Assembly: GCA_029204225.1 (NCBI GenBank) | Contig: CM055109.1 | Location: 4,694,072-4,758,071 of the forward strand | From: Diphasiastrum complanatum | Lineage: Eukaryota; Streptophyta; Lycopodiopsida; Lycopodiales; Lycopodiaceae | Direction: 5' to 3' | Length of the DNA: 64,000 nt | In this document: piece by piece, positions 51,157-59,899 of the stretch | Position numbering within the stretch: the first letter of the stretch is position 1 | Layout: every line of letters starts with the position of its first letter | Translations under genes and position numbers: made by a program | The notes under the pieces: generated by a model | The model's input: only the letters and a program-made list of their open reading frames with translations | Databases searched by the model: none | Told to the model about the DNA's origin: nothing

Positions 51157-54100
51157 AACCATAAATCATACACCATAAAACCGAAGTTACTGAACTAAAA
51201 CCACAAAGAACAATACTGAATCACGACAATGCTGTGAATAGGATCATCATAATATATAATATCGGGCCACATGGCACCAAAAAGGGGTACAATGATGTTC
51301 CATGAACGTAATGAAAACTATACAACTAAGGCTCGTCAGAGTCATGGTAGGATAAATCATCCGAATCTGTGGATTGCAGGTCCCATGGGTCCGCAGATGA
51401 ATTGGAACTGGAGGGAGCCATATGCCGTGGTGTGGCCCTGGCTCTGCTGCGTGCTCTAGATCCCTGCTGCGTGCCCTGGCTCTGGACCACCCCCCTCTCC
51501 CTGCCTTTGCCTCTGCCTCTGCCTCTGCCTCTCTCCCCTCCTCTGGCCCCCATTTGGCTTCCCCCAGCCCTGTGTCTACTCCGTCATGCCTGTGTGTCAG
51601 GTGGCTGTGACCCTACGCCCTGGGATGGCCCTACCCACTGTGATGATGCCTGGCCGACGGCTGCCTGTGATGCTCCACTCCTGTCTACAAAAAGAGTACT
51701 CAGCCCCCCCCTCCCAGAACCTCTAGGTCTCCCCCTAGGCCTACGTGCAGGAATGGCTGGCTCCTCCTCTGTCTCTGCATCAGGGTCCACCAGCAGGTCA
51801 GCCAGGTCATCCCCCTGTGCCTCCGCCCACATCTCCTCGTCCTCCTCCGTATCCCCCTCAACCCACTCCTCCTCCACATAGTCTGCCTCGTGCATCTCTC
51901 CACCCTCCGAGCCCTCGTCATCTCCCTCCTTAGCCCTCTCCCTCTGTCTCTCTGTCCTCCTCTGCCGCCGTAAAGCCCGTGCGTCAGCCTGTGCCTGTCT
52001 GTAGAACTCTCTATGGATCTCATCATCCATCTCCTCCTGCGTGGGTGGTGCCCGAGGAGCAGCAGCTATCGAATCCACCAAGCAAGTGTCAGGGTCCACC
52101 TGCAACCAGAAACAATACATTGTTGTCAGGCAGGTATTGTGCATAATTTCAGTATGAGGGATAACATGCGACTGACGTTAGCGTCGGAGTCCGTGCAGGC
52201 ATAAAGGAGTGTAGTGTGGGCCTAAACCGCGCCCCTAGCAGATGTTTGCACGATGGTCCACGCCTAAACCCTAAAAAGTATGGAATCAGGGCATGAAAAT
52301 TGAAATTTGTGACACGGACGTCGACGGGCGGAACGGAGGTCATAGGAGTCTGTGCAGGCATGTGGAAATGCATTCTAGGCTCAGACATCACCTCACTCGC
52401 TTTCCAACAAGTGATTTTGTGAAAATGGCAAAAATACACAAGCATTTGGAATGTGGTGTTCAAATCTCGCTAGGTGTGCCGTAACGGCTGAAACTGACGC
52501 TGTAGGAATCACTGTGGGCGTGATGAAAGGTGGTCTAGAGCCAAACTACGCTCGATTTGGTTGCCTACAGCTCAATGTCAACAATTGCAAAAAATCAAGC
52601 CTACACTTACCAAATATCGAAAATTGGTCGTTTCGCTCTCCACGAAGCTCAGACCCACCCGGCACCGTGCACACCACCTCCGTATTGCCGGGTAGATGCC
52701 TGCCAACTATTCACTTGCGAAGATTGGACGCCCACAGCTCTCAGAAAAAAAATTTGCCGCCTCCACTGCTGGCGCGGTTCTATCCGCGAGGAGGCGGCCC
52801 GAAATCAGGTTTTTGGCTTTTTTTTTTCGCGATTCTGTATCACGATTTGCTGCAGCGAATCACGATTCTCGAATCGCGATTCGCTGCAATTATATTTTCA
52901 ATCTATATGAAGTTTCAGAAACTTGCTTTCAAACTACTTAAAAATGATTAGGATTGTACCAGCCACCTAGGGTTTTATATCGATTTGTTATGTTTTGCGT
53001 TGCAACCAATTGATTTTTTCACTGCCAACTTTCAAGAGTGGATGTGGTTGTGGTAGACCTTCTTTTGGCGAATATGGTTGCCTCCATCCACTTGTCGAAA
53101 TTTTCCAACTGCTGCCAACTTTTTTGCGGAATCCTAGGACTTTATGCCACTTTGTGCATGTGCAGCCTCTATCAGAAATTGATAACTAGGCTTGTGCGGC
53201 TTGTCTCCGTCTTTAAAATGGTTGTATTGCTTTCCTCACTTCCACACAGAAGTTATGGATTTTTCATAATGTGATCAGCTCTTGTAGACACAACATAATG
53301 CGTATGCTGTACGGGATGGATAATTCCACATGACACTTCTCACTGGTTGCCTAATTAGCACCTTGAATCTGGTGTCGTCTAGTCGAGTGCCACATTACAT
53401 CTACACGACTAGCACGTTGAGGTTTGACCTACTTTGACTCATTTAATGACTTCGTACTTACGGCCCCCTGAATTAAATGACTTTGGCCTTGATTGTGCAT
53501 AACACATTAATCGCATAAGACATTACAATCTAACAGATATATGCAAATTTATATATAATCAGCTGGTAGGAAATTTTATTGGTTTGTGACACATTTTTGG
53601 TGGTTTTTGCTATTGATTTGTAAACATATCAATTGTTCAATGTTACGTCCAATTTGAATGTCAGACATCATCTTTGCTTAGTGGAACTTGTGGTTAACAT
53701 TCCGTTTACCTTTTGATGCAGTGCTAATGTTCTTCCAGAAGCATACAGTCGTTTGATTACTGATCCAAACTCACCAATTAGTGACTTTTACCTACAAGGT
53801 CAGATTGCTTATGCTAACGTATAATGGAAAGAGCTCTTTATATCAGCATAATTATCCACTAGTGTTTCTAAAGTATGACAGTCGTTTTAAGCCTATTTGA
53901 AGAAAAGTTTGAGTTTTGTTAGGGTTCTGATTGAGTACTTTTTGGCTTGAAATCTCGCAGATTTTGAGGATGACACGGATGGGAAGGGCAATATATCATG
54001 GGTATTTTTTTTTAGGATTATACTGTCTTCCTGCTTGTCGCTCTTTTCAATTTTGGACAGTTTCAAAAGTTCATATTACTCTCGTAGAAGTTGGTGTTTG

Positions 54101-56667
54101 CCTTCCTTTTCTATATTTTCTCTTAGGTGTTCTAGTTAGCATTAGAGCTTTTGTCCTTTGAACTATCCAAGAAGACAGCTCTGCTGTTCATGTTACAAAC
54201 TCTTGCTGGTTTTGATGGAGTTCAGGATGTTGCAAGATTGCCATTTATTGATGAAAGTCGACTACTTGCACAAACAAGCAAAATTGAACAGACTTTGATG
54301 GTGAGGTCCAGTTTGGTTCTTATTTGTGTTGCAACCCCCCTTTGTGATACTGGCTTAGAGGCCCATTTGACCTTGCTTCTGTTGGTTTCGGCAGGAGTCT
54401 GAAAGGAGGCGGAATTATGCAGGATCTGATTTTCTGTTTCTGTCTCGCTTTCATCCCCTGGCATCATACATAATTGCTTTGTATGCTAGCAATGAAATTA
54501 GCTTAATATACCAGAATGGAACTCAAATGAAAGAAATCGACCCAGTGGCCAGGTACTCAAAGTAATATACAGTGCTGGTAAAACATGCCAGGCTCCAGAC
54601 TCTCTTATTGATGTTTATTTTTGCCATCCAGCTGCCACACGGATGTTTATATACATGCATGTCAAAAATAGGTCGCAAATTGTGCGGGAAATCTAGTTTA
54701 ACGTGATATCTGAGTCTATTGTTTTTCAGTTTTCTCGTCATTCGACATGCTAGTCATATACATATTAAAATTGCTGGTGTTTCAAACAAACCTTTGGTGG
54801 AACTGTGATACTAGTATGAAGCCATGAAGAAGACTTCAAGCTTTGTTTGTTTCATTCTTACCTTGCTTGGATGTTGTCCTGACGTTCACTACCGATGAAA
54901 TTTTTTCCACATTTGCAGTGAAGGAGTCAATGGTTTTGTGGCTTTATGTGTTGAGGATGCATGTCCTTCAACCGTAGTCTCGCATATTGAGGGGATGGCT
55001 AATATCAGCAACAATAATGTCTTGTAAGTAAAGTAGGCAGCAATTTCTTTTGTTATGTTTTGATCTTATATATTGGTATGAAATATGAATAACGATAGTG
55101 AAGTTGCTGTTTGCTTATGCAAGTTTCTTATTCCACTGCAGATGTGTTTTGTACAAGTGCCCTCCAAATCATCGGCACATAGCCAGGCCAATGGCAGGGG
55201 TAGTCATGCCCAAAAAGGTTCGCACTAGCAGTTTTGACCGTTCCTTTCTCTTCGGTCCTCATTGTAGTTTCACAGAAGGCATCAATCCATTATTTCTTCA
55301 AGAATTATGACTTCTTGCTGGATGACTTTTGTAGGTTGTCATCAAGAAGGATACGACATTGGAATTTCCAAGGTGCGTCAATGTTATCTAACATTCTATC
55401 TTGCTGAGAACATCGTTTTAATATTATACTTTGAAAGCTTCTCCTTAATTGCCAGTCCTTATGGTAAAACTTTGTAAGTGCAACTCTGAAACTTTTGCTC
55501 TTAAATTTTTGTTGTAGGAGCTTAGTCTCAGACATAAAAGACCTGGATGACAAAAGTCGGCAGCTTCTGCAAAAGGAGCTAAAAGCTCAGGCAGTGATCG
55601 CTGAAGCATCAAGCCACCATAGCAAGCAGGCTTTAATTTCTGGTTGCGAAGGAGATCTACTAGGCATACCTTCTCGTGAGCCGTCACCACAGTCAAAGCT
55701 TTCAGTAAAGTTTCGAAGAGCTGGACCTCCTGGTTTTGAGCATGTTGTCCCTGCTTCTGTAAGCTCCACAGTGCCAACAAATTTCAGTCCGATGGGAATT
55801 TCAAATGGAAACCATAACACCCCTAAAACTTTGCCTTCTCTGATGGATAATCCTAGACCTAGTATGATGTTATCTCAGCACCACACAGAAGCTACAGAGC
55901 TACGTTCTGTAAGTCCAGTTTTTACAGGTGGGTCTAGTCCCAACAGAAATTTTAGTGGGAATGTGCGTGTCCCTCCGTTGTCTTTGAACTCAGCAGTGAG
56001 TCAAGTAGCAAGCAATAATCGTAGCCCCAATCGCAACTTAGTTCAAGGCTACAACATTCCTACATATATTCCTAGCTCCATTGGAAGCTCAGTTGTTCCA
56101 GGTAACTCTAGTCCAAAGAAAAACGCCATACGGAGTTACACCGCCAAACAAGCAATGGCCGCTTCACAAGGAGGTCGATCTATCCCTCAGTATCCCAGTT
56201 TCACACCTAGTTCTACCATAAGCTCAATGATTCCATCTGCTAATGTAAGTCCCAATAAGAATATGACAAAGAGCCAGACTAGGACAGTGGAACCATCTGA
56301 GTTTCTGGGTGCCTGTTCAGTTTCTCAATATCCACGGTCTATGATTCCTGCCAGTGGTGATCCTAATGCCCATCACCAACAGATGATGCACAGACCACCA
56401 CCAACTGGACATCAGGGTTTTTCTGGGTTCGCCCTTAGAGGCGGTCCAGAAGCACAGCATATGCCAATGAGTCCACTTGGTCATCCTCAGCATCCAGGAG
56501 CAATTCCTCCACATCCATGGAATACAGAAAGAGAAGTCGAGTCATCTCCAGCTCCATATTTTGCCCACAGCCAACAAATTGGAGCTGGACACTACACAGT
56601 CATGGATAATCGACCTGGGAGAGGTAGGGGCATGGGAATCAGGCACCCTAATACTGTTTTTCATTAA
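35146..56667 (+). CDS. XRN2/XRN4-like 5'-3' exoribonuclease, 21 exons, altered active site
   Basis: XRN enzymes degrade 5'-monophosphate RNA; plant members are Rat1/XRN2-like and act in nucleus or cytoplasm. My exons: 35146-35343, 36141-36243, 36996-37069, 37319-37510, 37778-37897, 38071-38133, 38244-38387, 38617-38781, 39073-39150, 39761-39847, 41317-41412, 42544-42614, 45065-45193, 53722-53798, 53961-54001, 54226-54300, 54395-54552, 54919-55023, 55142-55217, 55335-55372 and 55518-56667. All introns are GT-AG and phases match, giving 1,079 codons. Family blocks seen: [13 protein letters not shown] (38-50), [59 protein letters not shown] (230-248), [44 protein letters not shown] and [10 protein letters not shown]. 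Changed key residues: MGVP to MASR; DMNGIIH to DMKWIIR (52-58); Q97 and R101 of the phosphate pocket to H112 and C116; GEGEHK to GDGKHK (199-204). The CCHC knuckle is absent and about 150 residues between exons 10 and 11 are missing. The tail (697-1079) is Ser/Pro/Asn-rich and ends in PGRGRGMG. The family is certain; activity is doubtful. Confidence 0.85.
37272..37318 (+). repeat. Duplicated palindrome at the exon-4 acceptor
   Basis: A 24-bp unit GTTATGTCTGGTCATAACAG.. occurs twice in tandem in intron 3. Each unit is a hairpin, since GTTATG pairs with CATAAC. The second copy supplies the AG used as acceptor for exon 4 at 37318, and the first copy offers an identical AG 24 bp upstream. The 24-bp spacing would add eight codons if the first were used. 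Confidence 0.7.
45169..45347 (+). repeat. 89-bp tandem duplication across the exon-13 donor
   Basis: The unit starting TTATGGGACTTCTACCTGTAG at 45169 is repeated from 45258 with one mismatch seen. The unit contains the last 25 bases of exon 13 and its donor site AAG|GTCTAA, so two identical donors lie 89 bp apart. Use of the second would shift the frame. Near identity of the copies implies a recent event. Confidence 0.9.
45820..47010 (+). mobile_element. Probable Ty3/gypsy integrase end and LTR remnant in intron 13
   Basis: Around 46290-46350 a forward frame reads like [16 protein letters not shown], close to the gypsy integrase C-terminal (Y/F)G(F/Y)QPR.P block. The purine tract AAGGGGGAGGGA ends about 46492 and is followed by TGGTTATGTATCATTACG, as at a PPT/LTR boundary. 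A close copy of that 23-bp start lies at 45911-45933. A TATA-like TATGTATATAGAGG is at about 46662. The region continues to about 47010 as LTR-like text. Frames are heavily broken and the ends are uncertain. Confidence 0.45.
48271..48718 (+). pseudogene. LINE-type (zf-RVT-like) C-terminal scraps, duplicated
   Basis: Forward frames read [16 protein letters not shown] and [17 protein letters not shown] (about 48274-48385), then again [20 protein letters not shown] (about 48603-48662). This resembles the C-terminal zinc motif found after the reverse transcriptase of plant LINE elements (I/VPRE.R.C..C...E.E.HF...CP.Y). A 118-bp segment at 48334-48451 is repeated at 48601-48718, offset 267 bp, with moderate divergence. 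No RT or endonuclease domain is present. Confidence 0.5.
49150..50330 (-). pseudogene. Copia zinc knuckle, protease and integrase in intron 13
   Basis: The frame 50328-49828 starts with a degraded zinc knuckle [14 protein letters not shown], whose last cysteine is lost. The intact-looking protease motif [14 protein letters not shown] follows, with [17 protein letters not shown] downstream. The frame 49815-49375 has the GAG-pre-integrase block [23 protein letters not shown] with the first catalytic Asp, and [17 protein letters not shown]. Past a stop the integrase core continues at 49374-49240 ([21 protein letters not shown] with a stop before it), giving all three D, D, E positions. RT and RNase H do not follow in order. 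It sits antisense within intron 13 of the XRN-like gene. Confidence 0.85.
50440..50620 (-). pseudogene. Copia RNase H fragment joined to gag
   Basis: The minus strand from about 50570 reads [20 protein letters not shown] and, in a nearby frame, [13 protein letters not shown]. These are the conserved (E/S)EY.A...A..E..WL and DN.SA blocks of copia RNase H. Immediately downstream the text becomes the basic SKQ-rich gag stretch that leads to the zinc knuckle at 50328. The order RNase H then gag is abnormal and implies two elements joined without an intervening LTR. Confidence 0.65.
51083..51154. repeat. (CT)n microsatellite inside the TIR element
   Basis: About 36 CT units, with smaller CT patches at 50944-50983. 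They lie between the left TIR and the 3' end of the internal coding segment. Confidence 0.95.
51326..52100 (-). pseudogene. GC-rich acidic then RG-rich coding segment carried by the TIR element
   Basis: A minus-strand exon seems to start at 52100, after the acceptor-like TTTCTGGTTGCAG. It reads [19 protein letters not shown], then a charged helix ([33 protein letters not shown]), a long Asp/Glu-rich stretch, an AT-hook-like [14 protein letters not shown], and after one in-frame stop (51584-51586) an RG-rich tail ([16 protein letters not shown]) ending [12 protein letters not shown] at 51326. The frame is the same on both sides of the stop. GC content is far above the surroundings. It could be the C-terminus of the element's own transposase or a captured host gene fragment. 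I do not recognise the family. Confidence 0.5.
52900..53721 (+). other. Remaining right part of intron 13
   Basis: No exon or element is recognised between the TIR element and the acceptor of exon 14 at 53721. Short open frames at 52995-53274 have no motif. Confidence 0.5.
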
Positions 56668-57760
56668 CTAGAGGGCTTTGATGCATATGGGCTTGAATAC
56701 AACAGATGCTATTAGCTCCACATTTATTTGATATTTATGAGGCTAATACTATATCTTGCAAAAAAAATGACAGATATGGTGTCTGGAAGAAAGTAGCCTT
56801 ATGGATAAGTAACATTCCTCTTTAAATTACGACGTATATTGTTTTCGAGTTGTCATTTTATATTTCGATATTGTTTTCAGTCCTTGATCTATGCTTTATT
56901 GAGTTTATGGATAATGAATGCTCCTTTCACCTACAAGTCTTTAGGAAAGCATTTTTGTGACTCAATTTGCGGTTTCATGAGATGTTGAATGAGTGGATGC
57001 AACCTGCTTCTCTTGCAGCTCCATTTATAACCTTACCACATCCACATAATTCATGCGCATGGGTTTTAATGTTCGTATGTGAGCACATTTTATATTATTA
57101 GAACATAAAAGTCAACCTTCGCATATAATATCGTGAGCCCCTGATTTTGAGGAACTTAAGCTCTTTGGTACCTGAGCGTTTATTGATTTTTTTAAATTAA
57201 CCCTATGTGTCAATGTGAAATTTTTGACACAAGCTTTTCTTTGCCATTCTCCTTTGCTCTCACTTTCTTTGTAAATTGCCAAACAATTTTTATGTTTAAA
57301 ATAAGTGGTTGTGCAATCAAAGGTCTTTGAAACGGGTTCTACTCGACTTATAGGTTTCATGAGGATGGTTTTTAATCTTTTGTTTGTCGTTTATTTCTTG
57401 TTAAACTATTTTATTGGTCAAGGTTGATGGTGCTTAACTTTTAGTTTTTTTTTTTCCTTTTTATTTCAAAATTTGTTTTGGTTGGTTGTCATGTTAGACC
57501 CAAGAAAATACACATTTTATTGAAATCTAGATAACTATTTACGCTTGGGTGGTGTCTAGAAGTAATGCTTGTTATCAAGGATTTTTTTATAACGTTGTTG
57601 GTTCATTGTTGACTTTTTGATTGCTTGTAAATTCTGTTCTAAACGTTACCCAATGAAGTGGTTGACACCTCATATTGAGTTTGTGAATCTAGATGAGAAA
57701 TTTTCATACAAAGAGATATGGGAAATATAGCAAGTTTTTTTTTGAATACGTTTTAAAATT
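56668..57760 (+). other. 3' UTR and downstream flank of the XRN-like gene
   Basis: AT-rich sequence after the stop at 56667. No canonical AATAAA was found close by. T-rich and A-rich patches are compatible with a plant polyadenylation region. No other gene is seen before the gag remnant near 57900. Confidence 0.4.
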
Positions 57761-57769
57761 AACTTGAGA

Positions 57770-57920
57770 ACTAGTACTATAGTAAACAAATGTGCATCAA
57801 TTTAAAAATGGCCATCAACTCATTCATTTTAAGGAGAGACTCCATTCTCACATTCCAAGTAAAGTAGTTGCTTGAGGTAAGCCTATCATTGATTTCCAAC
57901 ATAAAGTTTTCATTTGTAGC
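57770..57920 (-). pseudogene. Copia gag N-terminal fragment
   Basis: On the minus strand the text reads LEINDRLTSSNYFTWNVRM then ESLLKMNELM, the standard start of copia gag (L..SNY..W...M...L). It lies below the PBS at 58498-58509 in the expected order. The rest of the element is not found toward lower coordinates, where the XRN-like gene's flank begins. Confidence 0.65.
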
Positions 57921-58497
57921 AATGTTGTAATGACCTAATCCTCTCTTTCAACCTGTTCCAATGCACAAAGCACTCTCTTGAATGTCAACAAATGAACTCA
58001 AAAAGAAATCACAAAGATATGGAACTTTTCAAATCTCTTTCTTGTACCAAACCTAGCAAATCAACACAGAATGGAAAATACTTGATCAACCTACAATTTA
58101 ATGAGCTTTTGTACTTCTTAAACTTGAAACACACTCTTGAAATGTCCAGCAATCTCAAAATCAATAGATCCAAACAAATTTAGGGTTTTCACAAAAGTAC
58201 AAAAAATTGAATCATTCAAATTCTATATGCAAATGTTACAAATTTGATATAGAATCTTGTAGCCTTCAATGAGACCTTCCTAATGCAATTACAGTCGCCC
58301 AAGTCCAGTAAGTAAAGTGTAAAATCGGCCTACTTCAAATTCATAACCCTATATTGAGTTTTGATATACAAAAACATCAATTTTACACATGAAAAATGCT
58401 TGATATTTGAGTAGAAATCAATTTAGCATGCTCTAGAATTGGAAACTCCTCCAAATCCTTGCTAAAGTAGCTAATCCTTCAATAACCTGCAACAATA

Positions 58498-58509
58498 GCT
58501 CTAATACCA
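58498..58509 (-). other. Primer-binding site, one change from iMet
   Basis: Reads TGGTATTAGAGC on the minus strand, one transition from the canonical TGGTATCAGAGC, and directly abuts the LTR end at 58510. Confidence 0.75.
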
Positions 58510-58910
58510 TGTGAAGAAATATCAGATCACTAAGATCCAATGTCCCTTTGATCTTTGGTTATGAACTACAACACATCTAGCACCATTGACAATGCAGAAA
58601 TTGTGAAGAATTTTAGATCATTTAAGATCCAATATGTCCCTTTGATCTTTGGTTAGAAAGTCAACACAATCAACAACATTGCCAATGTAGAAAAATATAC
58701 ATCCACTTAAACTCAATAAGAACTTGATCAAACATCAAATATATGATAAAATGCAGTTGTTGTCCGTACAATAACAGTACCATATTGTACTTCCCACGTG
58801 TGGATCCAAAAATAGCAAAATATGAGCATTCTACACACAAGATTGCAAGATATTATCAAGATAATGCACCAATGGATAGATGAACCCAAGAGAACTGTAT
58901 AAGCATGAAA

Positions 58911-59002
<92 letters not shown>

Positions 59003-59310
59003 GATCTCTTTCTTCACGAGTTTACATCCTTTTATAGCAGGTCCATTCCTCATTAATGAATTTTTGATTTTCCTCCATAACAAAAACCCTATCAACAATA
59101 TGACTAGATTCAATGCATCTAACATTCAAATTTGAATGTGTCCAAACTCGACTTCCTAACTTTCCCACACTGTCCAAAGTGGTAATTCAAATTAACTTTG
59201 ACTATAAATTTGATAAAGTTTATCTCTAAGTCTAAAATGCAGATTGGCCTAATATTGACAATTAATCAAAATATGACTAAACTTGACTAAACTAGTTGAG
59301 ATTTCTCACA
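58510..59310 (-). repeat. Copia LTR, 801 bp, flanked by both PBS and PPT
   Basis: On the plus strand it starts TGTGAAGAAAT and ends ATTTCTCACA, matching inverted ends. Below it lies a PBS (58498-58509), as for a 5' LTR. Above it lies the minus-strand purine tract GAAGAGGGAG (59311-59320), as for a 3' LTR. One LTR therefore serves two head-to-tail element bodies. It contains a long GA tract and a CCCACGTGTGG palindrome at 58793. A truncated relative lies at 23815-24151. Confidence 0.8.
58912..59001. repeat. (GA)n microsatellite within the LTR
   Basis: About 45 GA units inside the 801-bp LTR. The tract probably expanded within this copy, since the related LTR fragment at 23815 has only a trace of it (AACTCTCTCATTTC). 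Confidence 0.95.
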
Positions 59311-59890
59311 CTCCCTCTTCAACTAGTTTTGGCATAGTTTTAACCATACTACTTTGATCCAACTTTAGAATGATCTCCATCCTAAGTATAGACCTATTTT
59401 CTAATGTTCTAAAGTAGTTTCCATAATTGATATAGAGAATAGTGTCCACTTTGGATGCTTCACTATTTCTTACATAAATTTTACATGTCAAGATGTGACT
59501 AGAACATGAAGAATCAAATAGAATGTAAATGAAATGATTCCTCCATGTTTCAAACTTTGAACTCTCTGAAAAATTACAACAACCAAACAATAAATGTGAG
59601 TAATGACCATTTGCTTGCTTGTCTTCTCCAACTTTGTCCTTTCTTGATATGTCTCCACCATAAAACTCCATGAATGAGCCTCCATTGCCATCTTGCCACA
59701 AGATATCATCAACACTTGATGACTTGGCCATGAATGAGTGAAATAATGAACCTCCATTAGCTTCATTTCCATTAGCAAAACCAGTTAAGAATGCTAGTAC
59801 AACTCCAACATCAAAATGATGCAAACCAATGTAGCTAGTTTTACCATATCTTGACAATTTGCAAACATCCACATGAAATAGCTCAACCAT
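59306..59890 (-). CDS. Unrecognised 194-codon ORF ending at the element's polypurine tract
   Basis: This is the longest clean frame in the 57.7-63.2 kb copia region. It ends with PKLVEEGV, and those last codons are themselves the polypurine tract next to the LTR. That position is normally held by the RNase H end, but no RNase H or RT motif is present. Instead there are Gly/Asn/Ser stretches (FANGNEANGGSLFHSF, WQDGNGGSFMEFYGGD) and a C-terminal part with YINYGNYF. It could be a decayed polyprotein end, a captured sequence, or an accessory ORF of a non-autonomous element. No function is proposed. Confidence 0.3.
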   Translation of the reverse strand: MVELFHVDVCKLSRYGKTSYIGLHHFDVGVVLAFLTGFANGNEANGGSLFHSFMAKSSSVDDILWQDGNGGSFMEFYGGDISRKDKVGEDKQANGHYSHLLFGCCNFSESSKFETWRNHFIYILFDSSCSSHILTCKIYVRNSEASKVDTILYINYGNYFRTLENRSILRMEIILKLDQSSMVKTMPKLVEEGV

Positions 59891-59899
59891 GAGATAGAA

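Larger units (their letters stand above)
50648..52903. mobile_element. TIR DNA transposon with 10-bp target duplication
   Basis: The direct repeat ATTTTCAATC occurs at 50648-50657 and 52894-52903. Just inside, the left end reads ATAGTTGCAGCGATTC and the right end, reverse-complemented, ATAATTGCAGCGAATC. The similarity runs on for about 60-70 bp of GATTCGTGATTC-type text and A/T runs. The element is therefore 50658-52893 (2,236 bp). A 9-11-bp target duplication with long TIRs points to the Mutator superfamily; hAT elements usually make 8 bp. No transposase core is recognisable. Inside lie a GC-rich minus-strand coding segment with an apparent splice acceptor and a CT tract. It lies in intron 13, next to the copia RNase H fragment. 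Confidence 0.75.

Noticed and set aside
51369-51881. 170-codon forward frame in the TIR element
   Set aside because: Antisense shadow of the GC-rich minus-strand segment; low-complexity Leu/Pro/Ser.
50658-52893. Assigning the TIR element to the hAT superfamily
   Set aside because: The flanking duplication reads 10 bp rather than 8 and no hAT dimerisation motif was seen, so Mutator-like was preferred, with caution.
35146-56667. Calling the XRN-like locus a plain pseudogene
   Set aside because: All 21 exons join in phase with GT-AG sites and no forced stop; active-site loss alone does not prove non-function.
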